A program made the position numbers and the translations under genes. A stretch of DNA of 64,000 bases from NCBI GenBank assembly GCA_029378245.1, contig JARKIF010000003.1, positions 992,001-1,056,000 of the forward strand. Direction: 5' to 3'. The DNA comes from Roridomyces roridus (lineage: Eukaryota; Basidiomycota; Agaricomycetes; Agaricales; Mycenaceae). The first letter of the stretch is position 1; each line of letters starts with the position of its first letter. The notes under the pieces were generated by a model that saw only the letters and a list, made by a program, of their open reading frames with translations, did not search any database and was not told the DNA's origin. Below are positions 41,636 to 52,293 of this stretch, one piece after another.

Positions 41636-44600
41636 TTAGTTGCCATTCGCCATGGCATAAAGTATGTCTTTATCGCCAGACTCGTCCACCAAAGCGCGCA
41701 ACTTGCCACCCTCAATTTTCAGCAACTGCTTCGGACTGTCAAACTCGGCCTTGTAATCGTTAGCATTCGGAGCCAAAAGTCAGCGAAGGTCACTCACAAT
41801 GTTCCCAGCGTCCAAAACCATCTGGGGCAAAGTAAGCAAACCGACGGAAACTTGTGGAAGCCGAGGCTCACGATTTTGTCGGCGTCCATGATGGTCTGCA
41901 AACGATGCGCGACGGTGATGAGGGAAACACCATTGAGCTCTTTCCTCAGTGAGTTCTGGATAATCGAATCCGTCTTGTAGTCAATCGCCGAGGTAGCTTC
42001 GTCGAGGATCAATATCTTGCTCTTACGCACGATGGCCCTATGCAAGACAGTCAAATGCATTCTAGGCGAGTGGAAAGCGGATTACCGTGCAAGAGCAAAA
42101 ATCTGCCTCTGTCCGACGGAGAGGTTGGACCCTCCCGAGGATATCGGGCTGTCCAACGTGATCCTACCTTCGTCCATCTCACTCTGAAGAGCGAAAAGGC
42201 CTGCAGAACGAAGCGCATCATTGAGGTCGGCATCGTCATATTGGCTGAAAGGATCGAGGTTCGCTCTCAACGTGCCGCTAAGCAGCTCTGGGACCTGGGG
42301 AATGATGGTGATGCTCGAACGCAAAGCGTCCAGATTGAGCTCCGACGTCTCGATCCCGTCATAGACGACGGAGCCAGTCGTCGGGATACATCTGAGAAGT
42401 GAGAGCGTCAAAGAGCTCTGTTATCTGTTAGTAACGAATGTCGGCATGCAGCACGAGCATTACCTTTCCGCTCCCGGTTCGCCCCACTTGGAAGGCAGTA
42501 AATAAGGAGACTCGACGGAGAGCAGGTAACACACCTATCCCGATCCGCTCGCCCGATTTGATGTCGAATGAAAGACTGTGCAAGATCTCGGGACTATCTT
42601 CCGAGTACCGCGCAGAGAGATTCCGAACACAAAGGTCACCGCTGGCAGGCCAGTAGGCGGGCGGCTTGCCCGTTTCCGAGGTAGGTTTCTCATGCTCGAT
42701 GTCGATATAGCCTTGAATCCGCTCGAGACTGTTGCCCTGGACTTCAAAGTCGTTCAGAATGCGAACCTGTAATACGATGAGAGGTAATCGAAAACAAAAA
42801 GGTTTCCTGTACTCACACACCACAGGAGCATCGAAATCATCGAGATGGACATGTTCAACGCGAAGCCCGTATCACCCGCCGAGGTAGGCCTAAAGTACAC
42901 GAGGTACGTCGCGAGCCCAGCGGCAAAGAGGGCACCTAGCATCTCAATCCGCACCGCAACCCATCTGTTGAGATTGTAGTAATTCCGGGCGGCACGTGTG
43001 TATCTGTCGATTCTGGACAAAGATTCGACGCCGAACTTGTTTTGCGCTCCAAATGCACGAATCGAAACTGCCGATGGATGTAGTGAGTGAAAATACCGGC
43101 TAAAGAAGAACAAGACGAACCCAGTCCTGCGATAGCAGCTCCGAAACTGGGAGTTCAAGTCAGCAAAACACGAATCAATACGGCAAATAACTCACTGGGC
43201 AAGAACTGGAGCTCGAGCGTTCGACATGTGTCGCTTGACGGGCAACTGGCCGGCAATGTATATTTGCCCAATCCAATTGCCCACAAAGCCGACCGCAACG
43301 CCAGGGAAGAAGAAGACGGGTGCATAAATTATAGCCGCAACGAATCTGACAACCATTGAAGACAGCATGGCAGCGAGGGGCCAAATCGCGTTCGGAATTG
43401 AATCGTCAACACTGCTTGATAGTGAATTTCAACAGGGTATAGAAATATGATCAACTGACGCTCTGATATCGTTGGTGACCCGAGCAATGATCCGCGAGCT
43501 CGGGGTTACATCCAACCAGCGCAACGGGGCGCGCAGAACCGAGTCGACCAGTGTCTGATGTATCACCTTGGATGCTCTCAACTGGCCATACACCAAGTAG
43601 ATGAATATAAGAGCAAGAGTGCTGCTCGAGACGAAGGCGATAAGCACTGAAAAGCAATTTAGAACTTCAGCTATGGCCACTAACTAAAACTTACCAAACA
43701 TGGAGAGATTGAAGATAACGTCCACGTCTTCAACCGGTCGGTCGTCATATTGGCGCGCCCAATAGCCGAGTTGCCAGGTTCGCAAAGCTACAAAGCTCTG
43801 GTTGAAAAGGAGACCGCCCACGAAACAGAAGAGAAAGAAGATGGGCCGATTGTTGGAAAGCGCGGAAAAATACATTTTCACTGCAGAGAGATCAGTGCGC
43901 GCTATCAGATGAATAAGAAAAATACCAACAAGAATGCGAGCTAACGCGCCCCAGCTCGACCTCTTCGGCCAGAATGAGTTTTCCATCGGCAACTTTCGCA
44001 GCTTCCTCCGCTGGTTTCGGATCGACTTCCTGGTCAGCCTTGTCGAGCAATTTTTGATCCTTGTGCAATTTCGAGGCCAGACTTCCACGTTTGACCATTT
44101 CCGAGAGAGAACCTTGGGCTCGAACCTTTCCATCAGCACCGAATGTGACGACAAAATCGGCGATCGGTTGGGTCAACGCGACGTTGTGTGCCTGAAGATA
44201 ATTCAACGCCAGTATGTGAATAGTGCAAGTAACGTACGACCAAGATGATGGTTCGACCTTGGATCAGGTCTCCACCAAAGCATTTTTCAACAATCCACTG
44301 AGAAGTATGAATACTGAAACATGTTAGAACTAAAGATTAGAGTAAGGAACAGGCACTGACTCCAGAGCTGCGAGGACATCGTCCAGCAACAAAATGTCGG
44401 CGTGAGAATACTTGATGATCCGCGATCAGCAGAAACACAACATGCAATGATTCGTGAACATACCACAGCCCTTGCCAGGGTCAGCCGAGATTTTTGACCA
44501 CCGCTTAGTGTCAGGCTGTCGAGGAATTAGAACATTTCTCAAAGCCGAAGCTCGAATAAACGAACCCTTTCTCTCCGACTTCCGTCTAATCGGAATGATG

Positions 44601-47600
44601 ATCAATCAACTGTTGAAGAAAACACAAACAAACTGAACCTTGTCTCCAGCCTGGAAGAGGGCGAGATCCGGCTCAAGAGCACATTGATACAAAACCTTCT
44701 TGTACCGTTCCTCGTCGAAAGGCGTATCGAAAGTAATGTTGTCCCGAATGGTCTCGTTGAGGATCCACGACTCTTGTGCGGCGTACGCGATGCCGCCGGA
44801 GCGGGGCAAATTATACCACGAATCGGGAGAAGACGGAATCCAGTGCATTTCGCCTATCGACTCTGGTCAACTTGAATTCAATCAATGGTCCTCATCACGC
44901 ACCCAAAAGAGCCATCAACATCGACGTTTTCCCTGTTTATATCTGAGCTTCAGCTGGAATGTGAGTAATTGAAACCCAACCTGATCCCGTCGGCCCAATG
45001 ATAAGATTGATCCGGCCACGCTGGAATACGACTTCGTCCTGAATCCTGAGCGTAAACTGACGCCGCGAAGGAGTTTGAGCGCCGTCAGTCTCTTTCGACC
45101 ACGTGAATGTTGCATTCCGGAATCCGATCTTGTCATCCTCCACCACCTCAGCGGCGGGGAAGAGAACTGGTCCGTCTTTTTCGTCGAAAGCATCCAGTAG
45201 TTCCGTCTGTAGTCGTGTTGAACCAAGTTTCAACGAGGACCTTGGGTGTACATACCTTTTTCAAGAAATCATCAACCCGATCCAAGCTGACCTTGGCAGT
45301 CACCAAGTAATTGAGCCACCAGGTGACCTGCCGTTATCAGTAGGGTGAAGGAACTTGAATCTATAAGACGAACCTGCGCTATCGAATCTCTTATGATGTC
45401 AAAGACGGTCATAGTCGAGAAGACCTTGCTGGCATTGAGAGGCTGTTTCATGACCAGAGTCTACAAAGTGATCAAGTCTCGAACAAATTGAATCGCGGAC
45501 AGTCCTGCTCACACTGTTCGCGCATAGTGAGCTTGAGAATCTGTTGAAGGGAGAGAAAAACGTACAAACAACCATACGTCAAACACATCGTCACAATCGG
45601 AATCACAAACTGCCGAAAACCATTTTTCAACATTTTGATTTGAACCAGGAACAAACAAGCACATACATTGACCATGCTGGACGCTAAATCCAAGATCCGA
45701 CGTTTGCGAATCCAAACGAGTTCGTCGGTTCTCTGTTAAGATTAGCAAGGTGTCGTGGTAACCGCCTGTACAAATACCTTGCCGTCAATCCGATCCTTCA
45801 TCTTCCCCTCCCAACCGAACAATTTGATCTTGCAGAGAATGTCAACAACCAAGTACAACCGCAACGAGGCTTACGCTTACCATTCTTAGGACACCAACGG
45901 CTGGAACCACATCAGCAATGGCGTTTTTGTAGGCCGTTGTTTCGCGTACCTTCGCTGACACTCTGAACTCGACCATCCGTCCGCTGCATCCGCTCACGCT
46001 GTATCATCCTCATCATCATCCTCATCATCGAGTTCTATCTTTCGCCGTACCTGTACCGAACCCACAAGTTTAGCCACTGGGAGAATATTAGCGAGAGAAA
46101 ATTAGGAGAAACAAAACTGCACGCACTGTAGCCCGGTGCTGGCGCGAGAAGACTATGGAAATTGAATCAGCACGAAAATATTTGCGAGGACAAAACATAC
46201 ATGATCGAAGCCAAACCGACCCAAACAGCCCATCCCAGGAGCGAGTGCAAGAACCATATCCCAAAAGACAACTGGAGCGGGATGTAGATGACCAGATACA
46301 AAAAATCTCTATTGTCCCCTGCGACGATCAATGGTTAGGCATGTACATATCTACAAATGAGGGGTTTACTTACCGATATTTCCTGCAAGACGGAGGTTAA
46401 TGACGCTTCTCGAAAAAAAAGAAATTCACGCGCACCCAGATCTGTCGTGACCTGCAAGACGGAGGTTAACGATGCCTCTCGTACAAGATAAATTTCATGC
46501 GCACCAAGTTGTTAATCTTCCCGACCATGCCACCATCGGCTTTCTTGGCACGTTCCCTGGCCGATTTCACAGCGTCGGACTCTTGATTAGCTTTACCCGA
46601 CGTGGACGTCGTCGTGGACTTGATGCTCGAAGAGCTCGCTTGAACAGTAGTATCATCGTCTTGACCACGCGTCTGATTCTCTTCTTCTGTGTCGGGTGTC
46701 ACAGTGCGGTTCTCCGTGGTGTCGGATTCAGCTCGTGAAGCAGGCCCCGACGTGGACGAGGAGTCCGAACCAGAACCCTGCTCGTCTTCTTTCTCCGGTT
46801 GCTCTGCCTTGAGCCGGATTCGCAAACTGTTATGATGTTATCAACAGAATGGAACAACGGAAAACGAACGCGCCTGTGAGTGAAAACAAGCTGTGTTATC
46901 ATCGCCTCCAGCCGGACGAGTGAGCGAGTCTGCGTAAAGTGTAAAACATACGGTCGTCACTGAGGATTCAACTCACATTGATGAATATGTAGTATTGAAA
47001 GACGATGGCGCCAAAGATAGGCCCCAGGAAAATGAAACCGATCCATACCCAGGGGCGTACCACCGCATCTTGTCCCCCAGTCTCAATATACTGCAGCAAG
47101 CGGTTCATCGCAACTGGGCTACAATGTAAATCAGAAAATCGTGTTGAAAGCTCGACAGGTGGAAACGATACCCAGAATAATTTGCCACGACTCTGAGAAT
47201 CATCAGGAAAGCAAGTACCGTGAACTCGCGCCAGAATACGCGCATCAACCCGAGAAAAATGTATCGCCGACCGAATTTTCCTCCAGAAAAGCTATCCAGA
47301 TGCTGTAATATCTACATAAGTCGACGTTGCTCAGACGGTTGCATGTAACTTGCCGGGAAACTTCTGGATACGAGATGATTCCCATTATCCGTATCGCAGA
47401 GCGGGTATAGTTCATCCTCTTTCAACTCGGACTTGCGGTATGCCAGGAAGATGATGTGGTCCAGAAAGAAAAAGAAGGAAAAGGAAAATATGGACGCGTT
47501 CTGTTCTGGGTTGATGGCTTTTTGCGGGTTCTGGAATATACTCAGTTCAACTATTATTCACCTAGAAACTCAGACTCACGAGAGGGTCGAGGGGAATGTA

Positions 47601-48252
47601 TTGGCCTGGCGTGCAGACGGGTACGACGACGGCCGTGAAGAAGAGCAGAGCAATTTTAGCCCAAGTAAATGGCTCTTCTTTGTGGGGTACGCGGGTGTAG
47701 GTCGCCAAGGGGAAAATGTCGCGATACGCGTAGACGCAGAATGCAGCAAACAGTACGACATTGACGTGTTTGATCACGCGGTGTTGCGCCTTGCCGGGGT
47801 GAACGGTACAAGCGGCAAGAATTGTCGCGTAGACCTGTGGACTGTAAACAAAAATGGATGGTAGCAGGGAATCGACGCACATATGGCAAGATGAGCACGC
47901 TTCCCTGGACCCAATCTTTGCCATGTTTCTCGGAGGGATCTCTGCGCGCCCAGGAGGCGACGGAGAGTCCGACGAGCCCGACACAACCGAGCAGACGGGC
48001 GATCCGGTATGCTAGAATCATGCCCAGGCCAATCCCGGGGGGCGGCACAGCGGTGGAGCTTGAAGCCTTTGCGAGACCAGCACGTATGAGTACACGCTTG
48101 AACGCTGGCAAGAGCGCGTGAAGAAGTAGCAGAAGAGCTGAGATGGCTGCAAAAGCAGCAGGAACGAGGAGTAGGTCCGAGGAGCCATTGGTGAGGTCAG
48201 GTAGCTGGATAAGAGCCACGATGGCCTGGGGCACGTCGAGAGTAAAGTCCAT
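41636..48252 (-). CDS. ABCC-type (MRP) ABC transporter, left copy
   Basis: A large multi-exon gene from MDFTLDVPQAIVALIQL to YAMANGN. An N-terminal TMD0-like set of helices (VPAAFAAISALLLLLHALL, VNVVLFAAFCVYAY, IALLFFTAVVVPVC) precedes two TMD-NBD halves; the first half carries an acidic Ser/Thr-rich insertion (46466-46825). NBD1: Walker A GPTGSGKTS, signature LTLSGGQKSRLTLARAV, Walker B ILLLDDVLAALD with Asp replacing the catalytic Glu, as usual in ABCC NBD1. NBD2: Walker A VGRTGSGKSS, LSVGQRQIFALAR, ILILDEATSAID and VAHRL. Family members export conjugates, drugs or metabolites across plasma or vacuolar membrane. Compared with the right copy it has two extra introns, 44933-44980 (inside Walker A) and 45999-46050. 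Confidence 0.88.
44933..44980 (-). other. Copy-specific 48-nt intron inside Walker A
   Basis: The exon reads GGATCAG up to 44981 and resumes GGAAAACG at 44932, giving GSGKTS after splicing. The intron runs from GTTGGG to AAACAG and contains an in-frame stop. The right copy has uninterrupted GGATCAGGTAAAACG at the same place. Confidence 0.8.
45999..46050 (-). other. Copy-specific 52-nt intron in linker of ABC transporter
   Basis: GTACGG to ATACAG, with a GATGAG-rich interior. TACAG stands both at the end of the preceding exon and at the intron end, as expected from insertion with a short direct duplication. In the right copy the exon is continuous (KLVASVQRERMQRTDGR). Confidence 0.7.
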
Positions 48253-48689
48253 CGTGGATGACGGTCAGAGCCAACCGACGTACGCGTGATGCTGTGATTA
48301 TCGGGGCGGGTGGGTGATGAGCGGTCAAAGTAGGCCGTGATTGAATTCGTTTCAAAATCCTCGGCAAAAATGGCTCCGGAGTCGATTCTACAACTCGAGT
48401 TTCTCTTTATCTCGCGATTTGCAACTTGAAGAGAGTCGTGCAGACAGTCGGCGGATGGGCCGGAGACGGGCCGGCCCGTTGACACAATCAATCGATCAAT
48501 CGATCAATCAATGATCTTGTTCATATTTATCTCGCAGGTCGATTCCAGCGCCGTCAGCCGAAGCATGAGAGACAGCAAGACATGAATTAATTCGAACTAG
48601 AGTATCGGGAAAAAGGCCTATATAGTAGCATAGTCTAAGGGACGATCACTCGTCGGTTTTCAACCACAAAATCGCTCGCAGTGACATGA
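48253..48689. other. Upstream region of left ABC transporter
   Basis: Conserved with 63005-63345 of the right copy, including a run of ATCAATCGATCA-like tetranucleotides near 48486-48515. No gene was recognised. Confidence 0.5.
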
Positions 48690-48933
48690 GTCGGCAATTC
48701 GCTGCAAAGAGATTCATCGCAGCGAGGGACGCCGTCTGCAGTGCATAACTTCGGCCACGAAAACATGGCAAGTTGCCATGAACAATGGCTGCCGCTATGA
48801 ATCAGCCAAGTTCAAAACAAGACGCGACGACTCGGACGCACCCCCATAATGATAATCGGATCAATATACACCAAGTTACTCACCACCACCTGGCCCAGGT
48901 TCCTCACAATCGCATGGGCAGCGTCGAGCGCTG
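48690..48933 (-). pseudogene. Fragment of a regulator-like gene at duplication end
   Basis: It matches the C-terminal part of the gene at 63346-64000 but has lost most of the last exon, the preceding intron and an internal piece of about 70 bp between GCAGCGAGG and GACGCCGTCTGC. It ends at 48933 where homology to the right copy stops, so it marks the junction of the tandem duplication. Confidence 0.75.
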
Positions 48934-49097
48934 CAAGCACGGGGGCGTGAGGTGAGTCGGGAGGAGCGACGAGAGTAGAATGCGAGCCTGTGCACGCAGA
49001 TTTATGGCCAGGGGGTCATGAATAGCCCTGGTGGATGCCATATGGGAGAGGCTTCTCTCAGCCTTGGATAGAGTGTCAGTCGTCGCGTCCTGGGGCC

Positions 49098-49765
49098 CTG
49101 CCGACGTCGAGCGTGCAAGCGATCAACAGCTTTTCAGAAAATTGCGAGCCACGTGATGACTTGCAGCTTGATCCTCAACTACCATCTCTCTTTGTGAGTC
49201 TCCCTTCCTCCGTTCCTCATCTTCTACACTCTCCGTGATGAATACCTATCACATATCAAGCTCAACAGTCTTATGGATTCGTCCGTTTGATGACCCAACT
49301 TCTGCAATTCTGACTCTCTTCTTTTGCATCTTTTTTTTTTTCGAGCCTCTGACTGACCTCTTTTTCCATTCAGGTCCCCCTCAAGTCTTGTATAGTATCA
49401 CTGTATTTCGCCTGCTCCAATTCCGTCGGATGCTGTGTTGACCGTTGCTGGCCGCCGATCGAAACCACCCGCCGCCTGCAGACGTCGAGCGTGCAGGCAC
49501 TTGCAACCATCCTCCACCACCATCTCTCTGTGAGTCTCCCTTCCTCCGCTCCTCGTCTTCTACTCTCTCCGTGATGAATATCCTATCACATATCAAGCTC
49601 AACAGTCTTATGGATTCGTCCATTTGATGATTCAACTTCTGCAATTCTGACATTTTTTTCTCTTTCCTCCTTTTTTTCGAGCCTTTTACTGACCTCTGTC
49701 CACCTCAGGTTTCCTCAAGTCTTAAATAGTTCATGTATTTCGCCTACTGCCATTCAATCTGATTT
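49098..49765. repeat. Tandem repeat of about 300 bp in duplication spacer
   Basis: Two units, about 49098-49427 and 49480-49765, share GACGTCGAGCGTGCA, CACCATCTCTCT or equivalent, GTGAGTCTCCCTTCCTCCG, CTCTCCGTGATGAATA, TATCACATATCAAGCTCAAC, AGTCTTATGGATTCGTCC and TGTATTTCGCCT. It lies in the 1.2-kb spacer that is not part of the segmental duplication. Confidence 0.85.
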
Positions 49766-50095
49766 TCGTTGACTGTCGCTGCCATTCCCTCACCGTCGTT
49801 GCCGTCCTTCACCGTCAATCTATTTGCCCTTGTCGCAATTACAATTTCCATCTCGCGACGTAGGATCTCCGTCGAGTCGAGCGCCTCCGCTCCAAGTGCA
49901 GCTTGCCAAGTGTTCGAATTCGTCCTCCATCAGTTGGAGGCACTGATTCCGTTGCCGTCTTCCTCAATACGGACGGGTTGTACCGAGGGCGAGGGACTTG
50001 GGACAGTGAAGCTTCCGGATTCTGCAGGGGAACAGGTTGCTGGCTGTACAAGGTGCGATACTTCTCTGCAGTTTGAGCTACACGTAAAGCTCTGC

Positions 50096-50420
50096 TCGAG
50101 GACGCGTCGGGAGACGTTCCACTGGCGGTTGTTCGCTCCGAGGGTATGCCGCACCAAGTCGGCCTGGACTTGTCTTTCCGTGGTTTTGAGGTCGAGACGG
50201 TCAAGCTGTAGGCTCGGACCAGCACTATATTGCAGTAGAGATCTTGGGACTAATTCCTCCCCACGCAAAAGTACCAACGAGGGCTGGTTCGAGTCTAGTC
50301 AAGCTGGTGCTTGGGGGAAAGAAGATGAAGACGTGAGTCTACTTCTCGTCAAGGCGTTCGGAGTTTGACTCGGTTTTCGGCAGGGAGAAGCGCGAGAGCT
50401 GGGTGACTGTCGACGCGTGA
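50096..50420 (+). pseudogene. 3' fragment of alpha-mannosidase
   Basis: The start, CTCGAGGACGCGTCGG, equals 35319 onward in the complete gene; FHWRLFAPRV-frame and other shifts show it is not translated. The last intron and final exon ([11 protein letters not shown]) are still recognisable, ending with the old stop at 50418-50420. It is interrupted by an 89-bp insertion at 50209-50297. Confidence 0.9.
50209..50297. mobile_element. 89-bp MITE-like insertion
   Basis: The insertion begins TAGGCTCGGACCAGCAC and its reverse complement begins TAGACTCGAACCAGCCC, terminal inverted repeats matching at 14 of 17 positions. The 9-bp word GTCAAGCTG stands on both sides (50200-50208 and 50298-50306) and once in the complete mannosidase as GTCAAGTTG, so it is a target-site duplication. 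Size and structure fit a non-autonomous DNA transposon; 8-9 bp duplications are usual for hAT and Mutator-like elements. No open frame fits inside. Confidence 0.75.
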
Positions 50421-50658
50421 ACACTCGGAAGTGGGCGATGTTATCTATCTGAAAAGCTGTATGTAAAAGGCCTCGTTGTAATCGTACTTACGAATGAACC
50501 GCTGCGAGTTATCCAAATCTATGGTAGGTGTGCAATACAAGGACAGTGAGATAGTAGTGTAAGAATACAGTGACTGTGGGGTAGGATGTACAGGATAGGT
50601 ATAGCTACAAGAGTACTGCGTACAGAAAGGTTGCTGATAATATAAAGAAAAAAATAAC

Positions 50659-52137
50659 TTAATTGATCGCCTCAATGTCATATTGGCGGCCTTTTCCCTT
50701 GTCCACGCGGGGAGGCCGATTCTCCTTGTCCTCGTCATCCTCATCGTCTTCATCGCCCTCCCTCTGCGTCGCCCCAACGTCGACACCACGAGGGGCCGGA
50801 AGACCCTGGTCGTCCGTCACCTCCTCCTCCACAATGAGCTCGATTGCCAGTGGCGCCGAAGGTTGCCCGCCTGGCCATTGGAGAAGTAACGCCGTCAAAT
50901 AGGTGGTCTGGTCACTGGAAGAAATGCCCGGCCACAGCTCTAGAAGCTGCTCGTAGGCCAACATGGCAGCCTCGGCTCCAAAGGGATCTGGGAGGGCGAG
51001 GACATCCAGCGGAGCGGGACCGTCCTGGAAGGTTGTTTGCACAGACGGGTGTGCGCGCTCGAGGAGGAAGCTCACAGCTCCAGACCGCTCCAACTGGCTG
51101 AGCGCCAACCAACCAGCCAACAGCGCTTGAAAGGCAGCAGACGCCATCCCCTCAATGTGTTCATGTTCCTGGCGACGCAAGGCGCCACTGGAGGATTCTG
51201 CGACGGGGCCGAGGGAACGCTCTTCCGAAGGGGCCGAGGCAGGGGGAAGAATTGTGACCTCTGCTTTGCCGTCGATGCAGTTCCTGGCGTTGGTTTGGTG
51301 GACTGCCACATCGAAAGCGCCGTAGGTGTCCCGCTCGAGAACAAGACGGAGAGGCGGTGCTGGCAGCGGAGCCTCTGGCGCATCACGAGCGTCCTGGGCA
51401 GGCTGCTGGAAAAGCCTGAGGGAAGGCTGCAACGCCACGCCAAAGCCAAACGAGACGGCCGCCACCAATGCGACCAAGCAGAAATTTGTCCAAAGCTCGT
51501 CGAATGAGGCGGCGGGTTGAGGCTGGGGTGGCGGAACGACGGTCTCCTCCTCCTGCACAGTCGCTGAGGAGGCAGCCTGGAGGCTGGGTTCGCGCTGGGA
51601 AGTGGGCACGCCAGCGAGGTTGGAGGGGACGTCGCGACCCAACGTGCGAATGTTGACTACTGTGTGAGAAGGGTCGCTGCTTAGCTCGAGGGGTTGTTCT
51701 GGCTCGCCCGCGTCCGGAATGCCAGCGGGTGGAGCTATGGAACTGCCAGTGGAGGCGACTTGGAACTCGTTCGACAATGCTGGCGCGAGTTCTCGAGGCT
51801 CGCACCACTGGACAGAGGGAGAAATGAGGGAGATAGACGCGGGGGAGTGGGCGGGGACACTGTGTATGTTGGAAGGAGGTATAGCGCTATCGGCCGTGTA
51901 CGACGAGGAGGGCGAGATGGGCCCAGAGTCCGAGAGGGCGGGCGAAGGGCGAGGTGTGGGAATGTAGTACGAATGGGTTACAGGATGGGTCCTCAAGACG
52001 ACGCTCAGGTGTTGAGCAGCACCCAGAGCATGGTTCCGCAAGTAGAGCGTCGTGCCCGTGTGCTCCAGGACATGCAGGGTGCCTTGGAGGAGGAGAACGG
52101 TCAACGCCGTTCTAATGGCTCGAAGTAAAAGCAGCAT
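50659..52137 (-). CDS. Unknown single-exon Ser/Pro-rich membrane protein (right copy)
   Basis: One open frame of 492 residues, homologous to the 463-residue protein at 35883-37274. Shared parts include MLLLLRAIRTALTVLLLQGT, VPPPQPQPAASF, a membrane helix (FCLVALVAAVSFGFGVAL), AAFQALLAGWLALSQLERSG and KENRPPRVDKGKGRQYD. The middle third differs strongly in sequence and length, and the C-terminal acidic run (EGDEDDEDDEDKEN) is longer. The divergence is far greater than in the neighbouring multi-TM gene, which suggests relaxed or diversifying selection. Function unknown; start spacing to the divergent gene at 52294 is 156 bp as in the left copy. Confidence 0.75.
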   Translation of the reverse strand: MLLLLRAIRTALTVLLLQGTLHVLEHTGTTLYLRNHALGAAQHLSVVLRTHPVTHSYYIPTPRPSPALSDSGPISPSSSYTADSAIPPSNIHSVPAHSPASISLISPSVQWCEPRELAPALSNEFQVASTGSSIAPPAGIPDAGEPEQPLELSSDPSHTVVNIRTLGRDVPSNLAGVPTSQREPSLQAASSATVQEEETVVPPPQPQPAASFDELWTNFCLVALVAAVSFGFGVALQPSLRLFQQPAQDARDAPEAPLPAPPLRLVLERDTYGAFDVAVHQTNARNCIDGKAEVTILPPASAPSEERSLGPVAESSSGALRRQEHEHIEGMASAAFQALLAGWLALSQLERSGAVSFLLERAHPSVQTTFQDGPAPLDVLALPDPFGAEAAMLAYEQLLELWPGISSSDQTTYLTALLLQWPGGQPSAPLAIELIVEEEVTDDQGLPAPRGVDVGATQREGDEDDEDDEDKENRPPRVDKGKGRQYDIEAIN

Positions 52138-52293
52138 CTGGATGAAAGCTCAGCGAGAAACGCGAAATTGCACTGGGCGAGACGTACCGTGCTCGTAGCG
52201 CTGATGAAGTTGGAGGCAAGAACGCGTCCACAAGTGTCAACAACTCGACGGTCACGCTTGAGACAGTTTACATCTTGATCCCATACCACCACC

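Larger units (their letters stand above)
35319..48933. repeat. Tandem segmental duplication, left copy
   Basis: This 13.6-kb block matches 50096-63843 in gene order, orientation and most of its sequence. It contains, in order, the 3' end of the mannosidase, the 463-residue protein, the 501-residue multi-TM protein, a broken UPF3, an ABCC transporter and a C-terminal fragment of a regulator-like gene. Offset to the right copy is 14.7-14.9 kb. Confidence 0.95.
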
